Positions 7,481 to 15,197 of a DNA stretch of 64,000 bases are shown in pieces. Source of the DNA: Cellulosimicrobium funkei (lineage in GTDB: Bacteria > Actinomycetota > Actinomycetes > Actinomycetales > Cellulomonadaceae); the NCBI RefSeq assembly GCF_001019615.1, contig NZ_JNBQ01000002.1, forward strand, positions 186,001-250,000, read 5' to 3'. Numbering within the stretch: the first letter of the stretch is position 1; every line of letters starts with the position of its first letter. Both the position numbers and the translations under genes were made by a program. The notes under the pieces were generated by a model. That model saw only the letters and a list, made by a program, of their open reading frames with translations, was not told the DNA's origin and made no database searches.

Positions 7481-8725
7481 TCACCCCGGGTCCGGCACCG
7501 CCTCCCGGCTCCTCGCCCGCACGACGTCGCCGACGATGACGGCGAGGAGGATGGCGTCCGTGGTCCAGTTGAGGGCGAGGGGCGTCAGCCATGCGTGCGT
7601 GCCGAAGAGCGCGGCGACCGCGGCGGCCCCCGCCAGGTGCGGGAGCGACCACCGCCCGCCCGCCGCGCGGCGGAACAGCGCGTTGCCGACCAGGTAGGTC
7701 GCCGCCGCCCCGCACACGAGCGCGGCGGTCCACGCGTCGGCGTGGCCCGCGTCGTCGTGACCCAGCGGGTGCAGCAGGACCAGCTCGTCCGCCACGGCGG
7801 TGAGCACGATCCCCGCGACGATGACGAACGGCACGTACGTGTACGCCGTCTGCGCCACCATGCCGCGCTCGTCGCGCGACGTGAAGTACTCGGTCGCGCG
7901 CCGCTCCGAGCGGTCGAAGAAGAGCAGCCACATGAGCACCGTGCTCGCGAACGCCGAGCAGAACGCGGAGACGGTCGTCGCGTCGAGGGGCAGCTCCGCG
8001 AACGCGGCACCCGTGACGATGATCGACTCGCCCAGGCAGATGATGACGAACAGGCTCACGCGCTCGGCCATGTGCTCGCCCCGCACGACCCACGTGCTCG
8101 CGCGCGACGCGCCGAGCCAGGGGAGCCAGAACATCGCGCGCGGTCCCGCCAGGTCGATCGCGCACGCGACCGCCCACAGCGCGAGCCGGTGCTCCTCGGC
8201 GACCGCACCCGCGATCCACAGGCTTCCCGAGACGACGAACCACGTGGTGATGCGGACGAAGTTCACCGCGTTCTCCGGCCAGACCCGGCCCAGGGCGACC
8301 AGGACGAACGCGCTGCGCCCCACCTGCATCGTCACGAGCATCACCGCGAACAGCAGGGCCTTGTCGCCGAACGCCTCGGGGATGGCGCTCGCGAGCACGA
8401 GGCCGAGCAGCATGAGGACGACGAGCATCGTCCGCACGGGAACACGCTCGGGGTCGAGCCAGTTCGTCGTCCACATCGTGAAGACCCACACCCACCACAC
8501 CGCCACGCCCAGGACGAGCGTGTGCGCGAGCGTGTCGGCCCCCGGGTGCGCGATGAGGCCGTGCGAGAGCTGCGTGACCGCGAAGACGAACACGAGGTCG
8601 AAGAAGAGCTCGACGTAGCCGACGCGGCTCGAGTCGCCGCCGTCGCCGTGCCGCCGGAGGTCGGTGCGCAGGCCCCAGGGCAGCGGGGGCCGCCCGGTGC
8701 CGGGCGTGGTGAGCGGAGCGTCCAT
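7481..8725 (-). CDS. ltrA: Low temperature requirement protein A (LtrA)
   Basis: A 414-residue polytopic membrane protein of the LtrA family, named from Listeria mutants that fail to grow in the cold; its biochemical role is unknown. The signature RVGYVELFFDLVFVFAVTQLS is at residues 34-54 (shown in part), followed by eleven or so hydrophobic segments, and FVIICLGESIIVTG near residue 225, also typical of the family. It stands alone on the minus strand, divergent from the lipoprotein at 8852. Confidence 0.92.
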   Translation of the reverse strand: MDAPLTTPGTGRPPLPWGLRTDLRRHGDGGDSSRVGYVELFFDLVFVFAVTQLSHGLIAHPGADTLAHTLVLGVAVWWVWVFTMWTTNWLDPERVPVRTMLVVLMLLGLVLASAIPEAFGDKALLFAVMLVTMQVGRSAFVLVALGRVWPENAVNFVRITTWFVVSGSLWIAGAVAEEHRLALWAVACAIDLAGPRAMFWLPWLGASRASTWVVRGEHMAERVSLFVIICLGESIIVTGAAFAELPLDATTVSAFCSAFASTVLMWLLFFDRSERRATEYFTSRDERGMVAQTAYTYVPFVIVAGIVLTAVADELVLLHPLGHDDAGHADAWTAALVCGAAATYLVGNALFRRAAGGRWSLPHLAGAAAVAALFGTHAWLTPLALNWTTDAILLAVIVGDVVRARSREAVPDPG

Positions 8726-8851
8726 GCTGGGATGCTCCCATCCCGGGTCACCGTCGGGTCACGATCGTCCGGCGCGTCGCGGTTCGCCGCGCACGACCGC
8801 CCCCCAGGGACCACGATGGTCGCGCCACCCGTCGTCGACCGAGGAGTGCTC

Positions 8852-9445
8852 ATGGTTCCCGTCCGCCGCCCCGTCTCCCGGTCGGCTCGTGCCGCATCCG
8901 CGGTCTCGCTCGTCCTCGCGGTCGGCCTCCTGGGGGCGTGTGCCTCCGAGACCGACGGCGGCGGCGACGACCCGTCCGCGTCCGAGGAGTCCACCGAGCC
9001 CGGTGAGGACGCGTCCGAGGAGCCGTCGGACGACGCGTCCGAGGAGGAGGGTCTGCCCGACGCCGGGACGATGGACGTCGTGGCGGGCGCGCACGGCACG
9101 GGCCTGCCGCCCGGGGTCGACGCGCCGACCGAGGGCGGGACGGGCGCCGCGTGGAGCGCGGAGCCGGGGCTGCTGTTCGTCGTGACGTACGGGTCGAGCA
9201 CGTGCCCCGTGCTCGCGGAGGACGAGGCCGAGGTCCAGGGCGGCGACGTCGTCGTGACGTTCGTCGAGATCGCCCCGGACACGCCGTGCACGATGGACTA
9301 CGTGCCCGCTACCTCCGTGGTCGGGGTGCCCGACGACGTGGATGCGAGCGGCGAGGTGAGCGTCGTCCTGGGCGACCGCGGGACGGTCGTCGTCCCGCCC
9401 GCGGCGGACGGTACGACCGGCGAGTCGGCCTGGGTCGAGGAGTAG
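8852..9445 (+). CDS. Lipoprotein with acidic linker, unknown function
   Basis: A 197-residue secreted lipoprotein. The signal peptide ends in the lipobox LLGACAS, followed by about 45 residues of Asp/Glu/Ser-rich linker and then a folded region with two Cys (GSSTCPVLAEDE and DTPCTMDY) that could form a disulfide. The pattern suggests a small cell-surface domain; I cannot name it. GAGGAG lies five bases upstream of ATG 8852. A short hairpin (9479-9498) follows the stop. Confidence 0.8.
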   Translation: MVPVRRPVSRSARAASAVSLVLAVGLLGACASETDGGGDDPSASEESTEPGEDASEEPSDDASEEEGLPDAGTMDVVAGAHGTGLPPGVDAPTEGGTGAAWSAEPGLLFVVTYGSSTCPVLAEDEAEVQGGDVVVTFVEIAPDTPCTMDYVPATSVVGVPDDVDASGEVSVVLGDRGTVVVPPAADGTTGESAWVEE

Positions 9446-9478
9446 CCGGTCCCTGCGGTGAAGAGCGCGTGAAAGGAC

Positions 9479-9498
9479 GGTCCCGCCCCGGCGGGACC
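9479..9498 (+). terminator. Short hairpin after the lipoprotein gene
   Basis: GGTCCCGC (9479-9486) pairs exactly with GCGGGACC (9491-9498) around the loop CCCG, 33 bases past the stop. No T-run follows, so intrinsic strength is uncertain. Confidence 0.55.
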
Positions 9499-9535
9499 GA
9501 CCTGCGTGCACCCGCGGAGCGGCTACCGTGTGCGG

Positions 9536-11083
9536 GTGACGACGCCCCCCTCCCGCGCTGCTCGACGTCCCCTGGTCGCCGCCGCGACCCTCGTGCTGGC
9601 CCTCGTCCTCGGCGCGTGCTCGGTGCCTCCGAAGCAGCAGACCCCTGTGGACGACGTCGCGACCTCCGCGTCCGGCACGGGCGAGACCGGTCCCGAGGGC
9701 TTCGAGGAGTTCTACGGCCAAAGTCTCGCCTGGGAGGACTGCGGCGCGGGCTGGGAGTGCGCGACGGCGCGCGCCCCGCTCTCCTGGCAGGACCCGGCGG
9801 CGGGCGAGATCGAGCTCGCGGTGAAGCGGCAGCCTGCGACGGGGGAGCGCATCGGCTCGCTCCTCACCAACCCGGGCGGGCCCGGGGCCTCCGGGATCGA
9901 CTTCATCACGAGCCTCGCCCCGACGGTCGGCGAGCGCGTCACCGCTGCCTACGACCTCGTCGGGTTCGACCCGCGCGGCGTCGGCCAGTCCGCGCCCGTC
10001 GAGTGCCTCGACGACGCGGCGAAGGACGAGTCCCTGTCCCGCGACTTCGACACCGACGAGGCGGGGCTCGAGGCGCTCGCGGAGGACCGCCGCGCCTGGG
10101 CCGAGGCGTGCGCCGAGAACACGGGCGACCTGCTCGGCCAGGTCGACACGCAGAGCGCCGCGCGGGACATGGACATGCTGCGCGCCGTCCTCGGCGACGA
10201 GAAGCTCGCCTACCTCGGCTACTCCTACGGCACGCAGCTCGGCGCCACCTATGCGGGGCTGTTCCCGGACAAGGTCGGGCGCCTCGTGCTCGACGGCGCG
10301 ATCGACACGTCGCTCGACCCCGACACGATCTCCGAGCAGCAGGCGGTCGGCTTCGAGAACGCCCTGCGCGCGTACGTCGAGGACTGCCAGGCCGGCGCCG
10401 ACTGCCCGCTGCGCGGGGACGCCGACGCGGGGATGCGCCAGATCCGCTCGCTCCTCGACGCGGCGAAGGCGAACCCGCTGCCGACGGACAGCGAGCGCCG
10501 GGTGACGCAGACGCTCGGCTTCTACGGCGTCGCCGTCACCCTCTACAACGACCAGAGCTGGCCCGTGCTCACGCAGGCGCTCACGGAGGCGTTCGAGGAG
10601 GGGACGGGCAACCTGCTGCTCTACCTGGCCGACTTCTACAACGACCGCAACCCCGACGGGACGTACTCGACCAACTCGTCGGAGGCGTTCCGCGCGGTCA
10701 ACTGCCTCGACGGCCGCCAGGACGACGACCCCGACGCGATGCAGGCCCAGCTCGAGCGCCTCGAGGAGGCCGCGCCGACGATGGGCTTCTTCTTCGCGTT
10801 CGGCGGCCTCACGTGCGACGGCTGGGCGTACCCGGTGGTGGAGCAGGAGTTCGACCTCCACGCCGAGGGCGCCGCGCCCATCGTCGTCATCGGGACGACC
10901 AACGACCCCGCCACCCCGTACGTGTGGGCCGAGGGCCTCGCGGACACGCTCGAATCGGGCGTCCTGCTCACCTGGGAGGGTGAGGGCCACACGGCCTACG
11001 GCCGCTCCAACGCGTGCCTGGGCGACGCCGTCGACGACTATCTGGTGGACGGGACGGTGCCCGAGGACGGGCTGCGCTGCTGA
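9536..11083 (+). CDS. Alpha/beta hydrolase lipoprotein, Tap-like
   Basis: A 515-residue secreted lipoprotein (lipobox LVLGACS) of the alpha/beta-hydrolase family with a C-terminal Tap-like domain, as in Streptomyces tripeptidyl aminopeptidases and SlpD/E. LLTNPGGPGASG is the oxyanion-hole region, LGYSYGTQLGATYAGLFPDKV carries the nucleophile Ser, and EGEGHTAYGRSNACLGDAVDDY holds the catalytic His (first part shown). Such enzymes release short N-terminal peptides outside the cell. Several alternative GTGs lie upstream; 9536 is chosen because it gives a compact signal peptide and sits just after a TACCGT -10-like box. Confidence 0.85.
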   Translation: MTTPPSRAARRPLVAAATLVLALVLGACSVPPKQQTPVDDVATSASGTGETGPEGFEEFYGQSLAWEDCGAGWECATARAPLSWQDPAAGEIELAVKRQPATGERIGSLLTNPGGPGASGIDFITSLAPTVGERVTAAYDLVGFDPRGVGQSAPVECLDDAAKDESLSRDFDTDEAGLEALAEDRRAWAEACAENTGDLLGQVDTQSAARDMDMLRAVLGDEKLAYLGYSYGTQLGATYAGLFPDKVGRLVLDGAIDTSLDPDTISEQQAVGFENALRAYVEDCQAGADCPLRGDADAGMRQIRSLLDAAKANPLPTDSERRVTQTLGFYGVAVTLYNDQSWPVLTQALTEAFEEGTGNLLLYLADFYNDRNPDGTYSTNSSEAFRAVNCLDGRQDDDPDAMQAQLERLEEAAPTMGFFFAFGGLTCDGWAYPVVEQEFDLHAEGAAPIVVIGTTNDPATPYVWAEGLADTLESGVLLTWEGEGHTAYGRSNACLGDAVDDYLVDGTVPEDGLRC

Positions 11084-11118
11084 CCCGGGGAGCGTCCGAC
11101 GGCGGGCCACGGGGCCGC

Positions 11119-11149
11119 TTTGGAATCTGGCCCGGTCGTTGGGTACAGT
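11119..11149 (+). promoter_or_regulatory. Candidate promoter of tRNA-Thr
   Basis: TTGGAA (11120-11125) and TACAGT (11144-11149) are spaced 18 bases and lie about 46 bases before the tRNA. TACAGT is a reasonable actinobacterial -10 box; the -35 match is weak. Confidence 0.5.
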
Positions 11150-11195
11150 AGGCGCTCGTTGCCAGCGGTTCGCGGAGCGGACCGGGACGTAGCAC

Positions 11196-11268
11196 GCCGC
11201 CTTAGCTCAGTCGGCAGAGCGATTCACTCGTAATGAATAGGTCAAGGGTTCGATTCCCTTAGGCGGCT
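11196..11268 (+). tRNA. tRNA-Thr (anticodon CGT)
   Basis: A 73-base cloverleaf: the acceptor arm GCCGCCT pairs with AGGCGGC, the D arm is TTAGCTCAGTCGGCAGAGC, the anticodon stem ATTCA/TGAAT encloses CTCGTAA giving anticodon CGT (reads ACG), and the T arm is AAGGGTTCGATTCCCTT. The discriminator is T; CCA is not encoded. A strong hairpin starts 7 bases downstream. Confidence 0.97.
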
Positions 11269-11275
11269 CCGACAC

Positions 11276-11313
11276 CGAAGCCCTGACCAGCGGAAGCGCT
11301 GGTCAGGGCTTCG
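11276..11313 (+). terminator. Terminator of tRNA-Thr
   Basis: A perfect 17-base stem (11276-11292 with 11297-11313) closes on the tetraloop GAAG. The following bases (TCGTTCC) contain few T, which is common in high-G+C genomes. Confidence 0.85.
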
Positions 11314-11613
11314 TCGTTCCCAGGAGGTGGTGCGTCGTCCGGCTCGCCGTGCCGGGTGACCCTCCCGTCGCTGTTCGTCGCCGCGCGTCCTGCGGCAGCA
11401 CCGCACCTCTGAAGGACATCCGGTCGGCACGGGTCGCGTCGGCCGGGCGCCGTCAGGCCGGAGACGAGCCCGGCTTGTTGCCGCCCGGTGGCGAGCCCGC
11501 GCAACCGCCAGGGCTCCGCCGACTGTTCGTCTGCTGGACGGACTCTCGTCACCGGCCGGACGCGTTCCCGGGCTTGGCTCGTGCCGATGCCACCCGACGA
11601 GACGAGGCCCACG
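11314..11613. other. Gap with no recognisable gene
   Basis: About 300 bases between the tRNA terminator and the small ORF at 11614. Reading frames are open by chance (G+C-rich) but none has a ribosome site, a known motif or actinobacterial coding rhythm. I see no repeat shared with other parts of the window. Confidence 0.5.
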
Positions 11614-11820
11614 ATGGTCGAGAGCCCGGCGACCCTCCGCGAGACCGACACACCGACCCCGCGCGCCGCCCGTCCGCTGAACGCGCGCGCCGCACGATTC
11701 CCGCGCCCCGCCGTCGCGGCGCACGACCCGTCGGACCCGGACTACACGGCGGGGGACGTCGACGAGCTGGTGCGGTGGCAGCGTCGCGCGGCCAGGGGCG
11801 CCGCGCCGCGCACGCGCTGA
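11614..11820 (+). CDS. Possible small protein, 68 aa
   Basis: ATG 11614 has GAGGC a few bases upstream and opens a 68-residue frame: a basic, Pro/Ala/Arg-rich N-terminal half and a C-terminal segment DYTAGDVDELVRWQRRAA that looks like a genuine amphipathic helix. I do not recognise a family. It ends four bases before the convergent surface-protein gene. It may be a real small cytoplasmic protein; the evidence is only start context and the C-terminal helix. Confidence 0.4.
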   Translation: MVESPATLRETDTPTPRAARPLNARAARFPRPAVAAHDPSDPDYTAGDVDELVRWQRRAARGAAPRTR

Positions 11821-11824
11821 GGGC

Positions 11825-12574
11825 TCAGCCGACGCGGCGCAGCAGCAGGATCGCGCCCCCCGCGGCGGCGGCGACGAGCCCGCCGACGCCGACCACGGCG
11901 AGCGTCGGGAACGTCTCCTCCGCGGGTGGGGGAGGCGCCATGCGCTCCGCGGCGGACGTCAGCGGCGCGCGCGACGGCTCCGGCCGGGGCGTCGTGGGGG
12001 TCTCGGTGGGGGTGGGCTCGACGGGCGCCTCGGTCGTCGGCTCCTGCGTCGGCTCCTCGGTGACCTCCGGCTCGGGCGCCTCTGCCGTCTCGACGGGTGC
12101 ATCGACGACCGGCTCCGGCGCCTCGACCACCGGCGCCTCGACCGGGGCCTCCGTCGCGGGAGCAGGGGGCGGGGTCGTCGGCGGGGGCGTGGCGGCGGTC
12201 GTGCAGACGGCGGTGTCGCCGTTCCACCCGGCGAACTGCCGGTCGATACCCGTCACGAGGACCCAGCTGACGCAGTACCCGTCGCCGTACGGCCCGCGCT
12301 GCGGGACGTCGAGCTCCAGGACGCCGTCGGCCGCGTCCTCCCGCGAGTACCGGTCGCCGAGGTTGCGCGCGTGCGACCCGTCAGGGGCCGTGACGATGTA
12401 CCCGAGCCACCCTGAGGAGTCGCGCAGCCGGCTCGCGTCGAAGGACACGGAGTCGACGGTGACGGTGAGACCGCCGCCGCCGTCGCGGTCGTCGGCCACC
12501 GCCGGCGACGCGGCGAGCGCCGCCGTGACGACCCCCAGCGTCGCGAGCGCGAGCAGTCGGCCAGCGGCGCGCAT
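11825..12574 (-). CDS. Secreted TM-anchored protein with PTE-rich linker
   Basis: A 249-residue exported protein. A signal peptide (RLLALATLGVVTAALAASPAVA) precedes a folded domain of about 110 residues with two Cys (YCVSWVLV and TAVCTT). Next is a long linker rich in Pro, Thr, Glu and Ala with imperfect EAPVE/TEEPT repeats, and a C-terminal span FPTLAVVGVGGLVAAAAGG with a basic tail. It has the layout of a sortase substrate, but no LPxTG or LAxTG motif is present, so membrane anchoring by the tail is more likely. GGAGG (12580-12584) supports ATG 12574 over the ATG three bases earlier. Confidence 0.8.
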   Translation of the reverse strand: MRAAGRLLALATLGVVTAALAASPAVADDRDGGGGLTVTVDSVSFDASRLRDSSGWLGYIVTAPDGSHARNLGDRYSREDAADGVLELDVPQRGPYGDGYCVSWVLVTGIDRQFAGWNGDTAVCTTAATPPPTTPPPAPATEAPVEAPVVEAPEPVVDAPVETAEAPEPEVTEEPTQEPTTEAPVEPTPTETPTTPRPEPSRAPLTSAAERMAPPPPAEETFPTLAVVGVGGLVAAAAGGAILLLRRVG

Positions 12575-12707
12575 CATCACCTCCGGGTCGGCTCGGGCGT
12601 GGTCCGCGGCACATCGTACGCAAACCTGGCTCGCCGTCGGAAAGGCCTGTCGTGAGCCCGGACAAATCGCTCGACGACGACGCTCGTGCCGTCCTAGCGT
12701 GGCCGCC

Positions 12708-12785
12708 ATGTTCTTCGTGACGATGGTGCGTCGTGGCCGGGCCGGCCTCGCGGCGCGAGTGGGGATGGCACCCGCTCACCGCTGA
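12708..12785 (+). CDS. Possible erm leader peptide, 25 aa
   Basis: ATG 12708 lies seven bases after a TAGCGT -10 box (12695-12700), so a transcript from it would begin at or near the A of this ATG (leaderless). The peptide starts MFFVTMVRRGRAG and ends at 12785, overlapping the erm start (12733) in another frame. Hydrophobic N termini with FV-type and Arg-rich motifs are known from macrolide-stalled erm leaders. The alternative is that the overlap is accidental and erm itself has its own start signal. This is an inference from position and sequence only. Confidence 0.4.
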   Translation: MFFVTMVRRGRAGLAARVGMAPAHR

Positions 12786-13275
12786 GCACGCCGCGCGCGT
12801 GGTCGACGACGCCGGGGTTCGCCCCGGTCAGCTCGTCCTCGACCTCGGGGCGGGGGACGGGGCCCTCACGCGGCACCTCGTGGCCGCGGGCGCGCGCGTC
12901 CTCGCCGTCGAGCTGCACCCGCGCCGCGCCCGCACCCTGCGCGAGCGTTTCGCCGGTGCGGACGTGACGGTCCTGGAGGTCGACCTCGCCGACCTGCGCC
13001 TGCCGCGGCGCCCGTTCCGCGTCGTCGCGAACCCGCCGTTCGGGCTGACGTCGCCCCTGCTCGCCCGCGTGCTCGCCCGGGGATCGGCGCTCGTGGCGGC
13101 GGACGTCGTCGTGCAGCGGCAGGCCGCGCGGCGCATCGCCGCGGGCGAGGGCACGGCGGGCCGCGCCGCGCGGGGCTGGGCCGTCGAGGTCGGGCGGCCC
13201 GTGCCGCGCTCGGCGTTCCGGCCGCCGCCGCGTGTCGACGCGGTCGTGCTCCGCGTCCGGCGAGGGCGGCGCTGA
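12733..13275 (+). CDS. erm: 23S rRNA (adenine-N6) methyltransferase, Erm(37)-like
   Basis: A 180-residue SAM-dependent methylase of the Erm/KsgA family. SAM motif I is DLGAGDGALTRHL, the acidic motif is VLAVELHPRRARTL, and the catalytic motif IV is NPPFGL. The N-terminal EWGWHPLTAEHAARVV is typical of the short actinobacterial branch that includes Erm(37) of mycobacteria, which also lacks the usual C-terminal helical domain (about 180 aa against about 250-300). Enzymes of this branch methylate A2058 or nearby bases of 23S rRNA and give intrinsic macrolide resistance. The start is GTG 12733; a possible overlapping leader ORF lies upstream. It converges on the hydrolase at 13283. Confidence 0.88.
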   Translation: MAGPASRREWGWHPLTAEHAARVVDDAGVRPGQLVLDLGAGDGALTRHLVAAGARVLAVELHPRRARTLRERFAGADVTVLEVDLADLRLPRRPFRVVANPPFGLTSPLLARVLARGSALVAADVVVQRQAARRIAAGEGTAGRAARGWAVEVGRPVPRSAFRPPPRVDAVVLRVRRGRR

Positions 13276-13282
13276 GGTGCGC

Positions 13283-13891
13283 CTACGGGTTCGGTCGGCC
13301 GAGCGTCCCGAGCCACGTGACGATCGCCTCGCACACCGCGGCGTCCTGGCCCTTGAGGTCGTGCGCGCCCGGCAGCTCGACGCGCGTGACCGGGCCGGGG
13401 ATCGCGGCGGTGTGCTCGGTGAGCTCGTCCGGCGTCGCGAACGGGTCCGTGCGCCCCGACACGAGGAGCACGGGCACGCGGAGGTCGGGGAAGTGCTCGG
13501 TGCGCAGGCGCTCGGGCTTGCCCGGCGGGTGCAGCGGGTAGCTGACCAGCGCGAGCCCTGCGGCGGGCAGACCCTCGGCCACGGCCATCGAGCACATGCG
13601 CCCGCCGTACGAGCGGCCGCCGAGCACGAGGTGGTCCGTCGTCGTGCCGAGCTCGGCGGCGAACGCCTCCGCCTCGGCGCGCACGTGGGCGATCGCGACG
13701 GGCGGACGGTCGGGCATCCGCTTGCCCGCGGTCCGGTACGGGAAGTCGACGCGGCGCACGGGCAGGGGCGGGTCGAGCGCGGCGAGCGCGTCGTCGATCG
13801 CGACGAGCGCGCGGTGGTCGCGGCTCGCGCCGGCGCCCGGCGTGAGCAGGACGCCGGCGACGGGCCGGTCGGCGGGGGTCGGCGTGGTCAC
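13283..13891 (-). CDS. Alpha/beta hydrolase, KANL3/Tex30 type
   Basis: A 202-residue small alpha/beta hydrolase. Its motifs are LLTPGAGASRDH (oxyanion region), LVLGGRSYGGRMCS with the nucleophile Ser, LLVSGRTDPFAT with the acid Asp, and VELPGAHDLKG with the catalytic His. These fit the KANL3/Tex30 dienelactone-hydrolase-like family of bacterial cytoplasmic hydrolases with unknown substrates. The GTG at 13891 is adjacent to the palindromic repeat R4 copy A, which occupies the region between this gene and the DUF305 gene, both on the minus strand. Confidence 0.85.
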   Translation of the reverse strand: MTTPTPADRPVAGVLLTPGAGASRDHRALVAIDDALAALDPPLPVRRVDFPYRTAGKRMPDRPPVAIAHVRAEAEAFAAELGTTTDHLVLGGRSYGGRMCSMAVAEGLPAAGLALVSYPLHPPGKPERLRTEHFPDLRVPVLLVSGRTDPFATPDELTEHTAAIPGPVTRVELPGAHDLKGQDAAVCEAIVTWLGTLGRPNP

Positions 13892-13906
13892 CCGCCCAGT
13901 CTCGCA

Positions 13907-13984
13907 GCGAGCACGACGTTCCTCCTGGTCGAGCACGACGTGGGCGTCGCGACGACGCTCAGAGCGACGCCCACGTCGTGCTCG
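13907..13984. repeat. Palindromic repeat R4, copy A
   Basis: CGAGCACGACGTGGGCGTCGC (13930-13950; 21 bases, first 20 being the stem core) pairs perfectly with 13964-13984 around a 13-base loop. A further motif copy GCGAGCACGACGTT (13907-13920) precedes it in the same orientation. It lies between the hydrolase start and the DUF305 stop. A second copy is at 15131-15183. Confidence 0.8.
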
Positions 13985-13989
13985 GCGGG

Positions 13990-14589
13990 TCAGAGCTCGG
14001 CGAGGAGCCCCCGCATCGTGTCGATCTCCTCCTGCTGCGTCGCGACGATCTCCTCCGCGAGGGCGCGCACCTCGGGGTCCTCGCCCTCGGCGAGCACGTC
14101 CTGCGCCATCGCGACGGCGCCCTCGTGGTGCTCGACCATGCCCTCGAGGAACAGGCGCTGGGCCTCCTCGGCGGGCGCCGCCTCGAGCGCGGCGAGCGCC
14201 TCGTCGTCGAGCATGCCGTCCATGTGGCCGCCGTGGTCGCCGCCGGACGGGTCGGCGCCCCAGCGGTCGAGCATCGCGGTCATCTGCTCGACCTCGGGGG
14301 CCTGGGCCGCCTCGATCTGCTCCGCGAGCGCGACGACGCGCTCGTCGACGCCGTCCTTCGCGAGCACGATCGCGGACATCTCCACGGCCTGCTCGTGGTG
14401 CGGGATCATCATCTGGGCGAACATCACGTCGGCGTCGGACGCCGTCGTGACGCCCGCGGACGTCTCGCTCGACGAGCCTGCTGCGGGGTGCTCGTCGTGG
14501 TCGCCCGTGCCGGCGTCGGAGCAGCCGGCGAGGACGAGCGTCGTGCCGAGCGCGAGCGCGGCGAGGGTCGTGCGGGCGGTGCGTATCAT
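13990..14589 (-). CDS. DUF305 lipoprotein, copper-associated
   Basis: A 199-residue exported lipoprotein (lipobox LVLAGCS). Two DUF305 repeats follow: ADVMFAQMMIPHHEQAVEMS and, near residue 150, EGMVEHHEGAVAMAQ, each with the His-His pair and Met residues typical of the family. DUF305 proteins are ferritin-like four-helix proteins often found beside copper-resistance genes. The Met/His-rich surface here (DHGGHMDGM) suggests metal binding outside the membrane. It sits with DUF6153 and the CopB-type ATPase on one strand, so a copper role is likely. GGAG lies just upstream of ATG 14589. Confidence 0.9.
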   Translation of the reverse strand: MIRTARTTLAALALGTTLVLAGCSDAGTGDHDEHPAAGSSSETSAGVTTASDADVMFAQMMIPHHEQAVEMSAIVLAKDGVDERVVALAEQIEAAQAPEVEQMTAMLDRWGADPSGGDHGGHMDGMLDDEALAALEAAPAEEAQRLFLEGMVEHHEGAVAMAQDVLAEGEDPEVRALAEEIVATQQEEIDTMRGLLAEL

Positions 14590-14654
14590 GGTCGATCTCC
14601 GTTCGTGGGGTGCAGCGGGCGCACGTCGGCGCCCAGGACGGGGCCGGCGTCGGC

Positions 14655-15197
14655 CTACGTCCTGCTGATCCCCAGCGCATGGAGGTCGGGCGGTCGGTCC
14701 GGGACCGGCACCCGGAGTCCCGTGGAGGCGCGCGCCGCGTCCCCCGGCGGGTGCGACGGTGCCCGACGGCGCAGCGCGTCCCGTGCGGCGAGCGTCACCA
14801 GCGCGACGAGCACCATGAGGCACAACGGCCCCGCGCTGCCGTGAGGGTCGACGCCGATCGAGAGATCCAGGTGCGGCCCGGAGGCGCCCGCGCCGTCGAC
14901 GCGGCCGAGCCCGGTGGAGGCGGACGAGAGGTCGCCGTGCCCGGAGAGGGCGTCGCCCGCGGGCGCCTGCCGACCCTCGACGAGGGTGACCGGACCCCCG
15001 TGCCCGGCGCCGCCGTCGGGCAGCGCGACGCCGTGGTGCGTGCTGCTGCCCGCCAGGACGTGCATCCACAGGACGGCTGCGGCCAGCACGCCCACGAGCA
15101 CGACGGCCGACCACGACCCTGCGCGCCCGTGAGCACGACGTTGCCGTCGTTCTCGCGCGGAGAACGACGGCAAGCTCGTGCTCGACGTGGAGGTCAC
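14655..15197 (-). CDS. DUF6153-like membrane protein, metal cluster
   Basis: The frame ends with a membrane protein of two spans (VVLVGVLAAAVLWMHVLAG and GPLCLMVLVALVTLAA), a His-rich loop (STHHGVALPDGGAGHGG) and a basic tail, resembling DUF6153 proteins that accompany DUF305 genes in actinobacteria. The start is uncertain. GTG 15197 overlaps the ATPase stop (GTGA) and suggests coupling, but then the R4 repeat (15131-15183) would encode residues about 6-22. The alternative GTG 15101 gives 148 aa that begin inside the first span. The Arg residues before that span favour the longer form. Confidence 0.65.
   Translation of the reverse strand: MTSTSSTSLPSFSARERRQRRAHGRAGSWSAVVLVGVLAAAVLWMHVLAGSSTHHGVALPDGGAGHGGPVTLVEGRQAPAGDALSGHGDLSSASTGLGRVDGAGASGPHLDLSIGVDPHGSAGPLCLMVLVALVTLAARDALRRRAPSHPPGDAARASTGLRVPVPDRPPDLHALGISRT
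15131..15183. repeat. Palindromic repeat R4, copy B
   Basis: The arms 15131-15154 and 15160-15183 (24 bases each, two mismatches) surround the 5-base loop GCGCG. The outer part carries the same GAGCACGACG motif as the copy at 13907. It lies between the CopB stop and the DUF6153 hydrophobic core. If DUF6153 starts at 15197 the repeat is translated as its N terminus. Confidence 0.8.

Noticed and set aside
5783-9445. A very long open plus-strand frame (about 1220 codons)
   Set aside because: Most of it is the antisense of the F420-type, PLDc_N and LtrA genes; it has Arg/Asp/Glu/His-rich low-complexity translation typical of high-G+C shadow frames. Only its end (8852-9445) is a gene.
11242-11724. 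Minus-strand frames crossing the tRNA and the gap
   Set aside because: They overlap the tRNA and its terminator and show no domain or start signal.
12708-13275. A frameshift joining the 12708 frame to the erm gene
   Set aside because: The Erm product from GTG 12733 already has the length and start (EWGWHPL) of Erm(37)-type proteins, so no frameshift needs to be assumed.
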